Assembly (NCBI GenBank): GCA_004357415.1
Contig: SMVY01000061.1
Location: 1 to 7,015, forward strand
Length of the DNA stretch: 7,015 nt
Source of the DNA: Gemmatimonadota bacterium
Lineage (GTDB): Bacteria > Gemmatimonadota > Gemmatimonadetes > Gemmatimonadales > GWC2-71-9
Direction: 5' to 3'
Part shown: piece after piece, positions 6,068 through 7,015 of the stretch
How the letters are laid out: every line of letters starts with the position of its first letter
How positions within the stretch are numbered: position 1 is the stretch's first letter
Notes under the pieces: generated by a model
The model's input: only the letters and a program-made list of their open reading frames with translations
What the model was told of the DNA's origin: nothing
The model's database searches: none
Translations under genes and position numbers: made by a program

Positions 6068-6758
6068 GGCCACCTCCTTCAGGGTGGCTCCCGAACGGCT
6101 GCTCGGCACTCGGCTCAGGCAGCTGGGTTTGGCGCCGGACATGAACGTGACGACTCACAGCAACACGACGGTCATGCTGAGCGTCACTGCCCGGGGGCAA
6201 CTGCGGCTGCATCGCGGCTACGGCCACGCCCCCGATCGGGTGTTGCGGGCCATCCTGCGGTTCATCGACGCGCGTCAGCCAAGAGAGCGGCGGCGTGCCG
6301 CCGAACGAGAATTCCTGTCGTTCCCGGTGCACATGTACGCTCCCAGCCGTAAAGGTCCCGTGCGCCTGGAGCGGCTCCGGCCGGGCGACGAGGCGGTGCT
6401 GCAACGGTTGCGGGAAATGCACCGCGGCCTCAACGTCCAGTGGTTCGATGGCACCCTGGCCGATATCCCGTTCCGGCTCTCCAGCAGAATGAGGATCAGT
6501 CTGGGCGAACTGTGCCTCGACGCCCGCAGCAAGGAAGTGATCAGCATCGCCATCAGCCGCCGGCACCTGCGGCGCCACGGCTGGGCCGAGGTCGAGCACA
6601 CCGTGCTGCACGAGATGGTACACCAATGGCAGGCGGAGACAGCGAGGCCGGTCGACCACGGCCGAGAGTTTCGGATAAAAGCCCGGGAAGTGGGGATCGC
6701 ACCCGCAGCCCGACGGGCGGTGGTGAAGGCGGGGGCAGCGGGGGCGGCAAGGCGGTAG
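6048..6758 (+). CDS. SprT-like zinc metalloprotease domain protein, 236 aa
   Basis: The C-terminal half carries H188-E-M-V-H192 and H204 in 'DHGREFR', the HExxH plus third-His arrangement of SprT-like domains, preceded by 'IAISRRHLRRHGWAEVEHTVLHE', typical of the helix leading to the zinc site. The N-terminal half is Arg-rich with no recognised domain. SprT-like proteins are thought to be zinc proteases; eukaryotic relatives (Spartan) cut DNA-protein crosslinks, but the bacterial role is poorly known. The frame is open upstream to 5940, but that would run 128 nt inside the phosphoesterase. GTG 6048, with GGAG at 6034-6037 and GGGGGA at 6039-6044, is more reasonable; GTG 6084 is an alternative. 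The last codons, including the stop TAG, are made of GCGG-type repeats, so the C-terminal tail (about V225 onward) is probably not conserved. Confidence 0.82.
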   Translation: MSPALPEATSFRVAPERLLGTRLRQLGLAPDMNVTTHSNTTVMLSVTARGQLRLHRGYGHAPDRVLRAILRFIDARQPRERRRAAEREFLSFPVHMYAPSRKGPVRLERLRPGDEAVLQRLREMHRGLNVQWFDGTLADIPFRLSSRMRISLGELCLDARSKEVISIAISRRHLRRHGWAEVEHTVLHEMVHQWQAETARPVDHGREFRIKAREVGIAPAARRAVVKAGAAGAARR

Positions 6759-6767
6759 TGGGCGGTA
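6743..6767. repeat. Second GGCGGTA-type repeat cluster, overlapping the SprT-like stop codon
   Basis: GGCGGCAA (6743-6750), GGCGGTAGTG (6751-6760) and GGCGGTA (6761-6767) share the core of the array at 2916-3028 and have the same orientation. The TAG inside the middle unit (6756-6758) is the stop codon of the SprT-like gene, so the repeat reaches into coding sequence. This suggests the motif is a dispersed genomic repeat in this organism. Confidence 0.65.
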
Positions 6768-6775
6768 GTTATTTT

Positions 6776-6837
6776 CACCGCACACCGCACACCGCACACC
6801 GCACTTCAAAGCCCTACGCACGACGCACAACGCACAC
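6776..6837. repeat. Tandem heptamer repeats (CACCGCA x4, then CGCACNN x3)
   Basis: Four perfect tandem copies of CACCGCA occupy 6776-6803. After a 13-bp spacer (6804-6816), three more heptamers follow: CGCACGA, CGCACAA and CGCACAC (6817-6837). The perfect 7-bp period recalls the short tandem heptamers known from cyanobacteria, though no relation is claimed. Together with the GGCGGTA cluster they fill nearly all of the 90-bp gap between the SprT-like and acyl-CoA dehydrogenase genes, leaving little room for a conventional promoter. Confidence 0.85.
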
Positions 6838-6848
6838 CAAGGACAACC

Positions 6849-7015
6849 ATGCCGAGCACCTTTAGTGGCGTCGATTTCTACGATTTCGACTCCCTCCTGT
6901 CCGAAGAAGAACGCGCCGTCCGGGACATGGTACGCGCCTGGGTCGACGAGAACCTCATGCCCATCATCGGCCAGTGTTACCTCGAGGGGCGCTTCCCCAA
7001 GGAACTCATCCCCCA
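6849..7015 (+). CDS. Acyl-CoA dehydrogenase, glutaryl-CoA dehydrogenase-like, N-terminal fragment
   Basis: The frame runs open from ATG 6849 to the window edge, giving 55 residues. The segment 'DFDSLLSEEERAVRDMVRAWVDENLMP' followed by 'EGRFPKELIP' closely follows the N-terminal helical region of acyl-CoA dehydrogenases. The 'LL(S/T)EEER..RD..R......LMP' wording is characteristic of glutaryl-CoA dehydrogenase, an FAD enzyme that oxidises and decarboxylates glutaryl-CoA to crotonyl-CoA in lysine/tryptophan and aromatic-acid breakdown. AAGGA at 6839-6843, 5 nt upstream, supports the start. The catalytic Glu and substrate-binding residues lie outside the window, so other acyl-CoA dehydrogenases remain possible. 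Confidence 0.8.
   Translation, partial: MPSTFSGVDFYDFDSLLSEEERAVRDMVRAWVDENLMPIIGQCYLEGRFPKELIP

Noticed and set aside
6762..6781. Hairpin GCGGT...ACCGC as a terminator after the SprT-like gene
   Set aside because: The stem is only 5 bp, the T-run lies in the loop rather than after it, and both arms are parts of repeat units.
5919..6830. Long open frame on the minus strand (303 codons) opposite the SprT-like gene
   Set aside because: It is antisense to a gene with clear motifs, has a low-complexity Pro/Arg/His-rich composition and no recognisable domain, and such frames are expected in GC-rich DNA.

Overview
The window is a compact, high-GC bacterial stretch with every supported gene on the + strand and most junctions overlapping or only a few bases apart. 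No rRNA, tRNA, CRISPR array, insertion sequence, phage or toxin gene was recognised. The gene mix (DUF885 peptidase, NAD-type isocitrate dehydrogenase behind a small putative lipoprotein, glutaryl-CoA-dehydrogenase-like protein) and the GC-rich short-repeat intergenic DNA suggest an uncultured environmental bacterium. My best guess is Gemmatimonadota, with Acidobacteriota, Chloroflexota or Actinomycetota not excluded. This is an impression from family resemblance, not a search result.

Layout. (1) 1-378: C-terminal end of a 2-isopropylmalate/homocitrate synthase-family enzyme, cut by the window edge, followed after 3 nt by (2) 382-2001, a DUF885 zinc-peptidase-like protein. (3) 2049-2915: a short-chain dehydrogenase/reductase with a probably over-long N-terminus and an alanine where the catalytic serine normally lies. 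(4) 2916-3198: a 283-bp gap. Its first part holds two direct GGCGGTA-type repeat arrays flanking a perfect 28-bp palindrome; its second part is a less GC-rich leader for the next operon. (5) 3199-6758: a tightly packed run of five genes: putative lipoprotein, NAD-type isocitrate dehydrogenase, small zinc-ribbon membrane protein, metallophosphoesterase and SprT-like zinc peptidase. (6) 6759-6848: a 90-bp gap of GGCGGTA and CACCGCA repeats. (7) 6849-end: the start of a glutaryl-CoA-dehydrogenase-like acyl-CoA dehydrogenase.

How the genes fit together. The isocitrate dehydrogenase is a central-carbon enzyme, and the LeuA-family fragment, the reductase and the acyl-CoA dehydrogenase are ordinary metabolic genes. 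The zinc-ribbon, phosphoesterase and SprT-like genes look like housekeeping or accessory genes sharing one transcript with isocitrate dehydrogenase; nothing in the sequence shows a common pathway. I do not see a convincing new multi-gene system. The points most worth a second look are the palindrome within short-repeat arrays, a second array that supplies a gene's stop codon, the Ser-to-Ala change in the reductase, and a 70-bp inter-gene segment that reads as a hydrophobic helix in one frame and as a doubly coupled mini-ORF in another.
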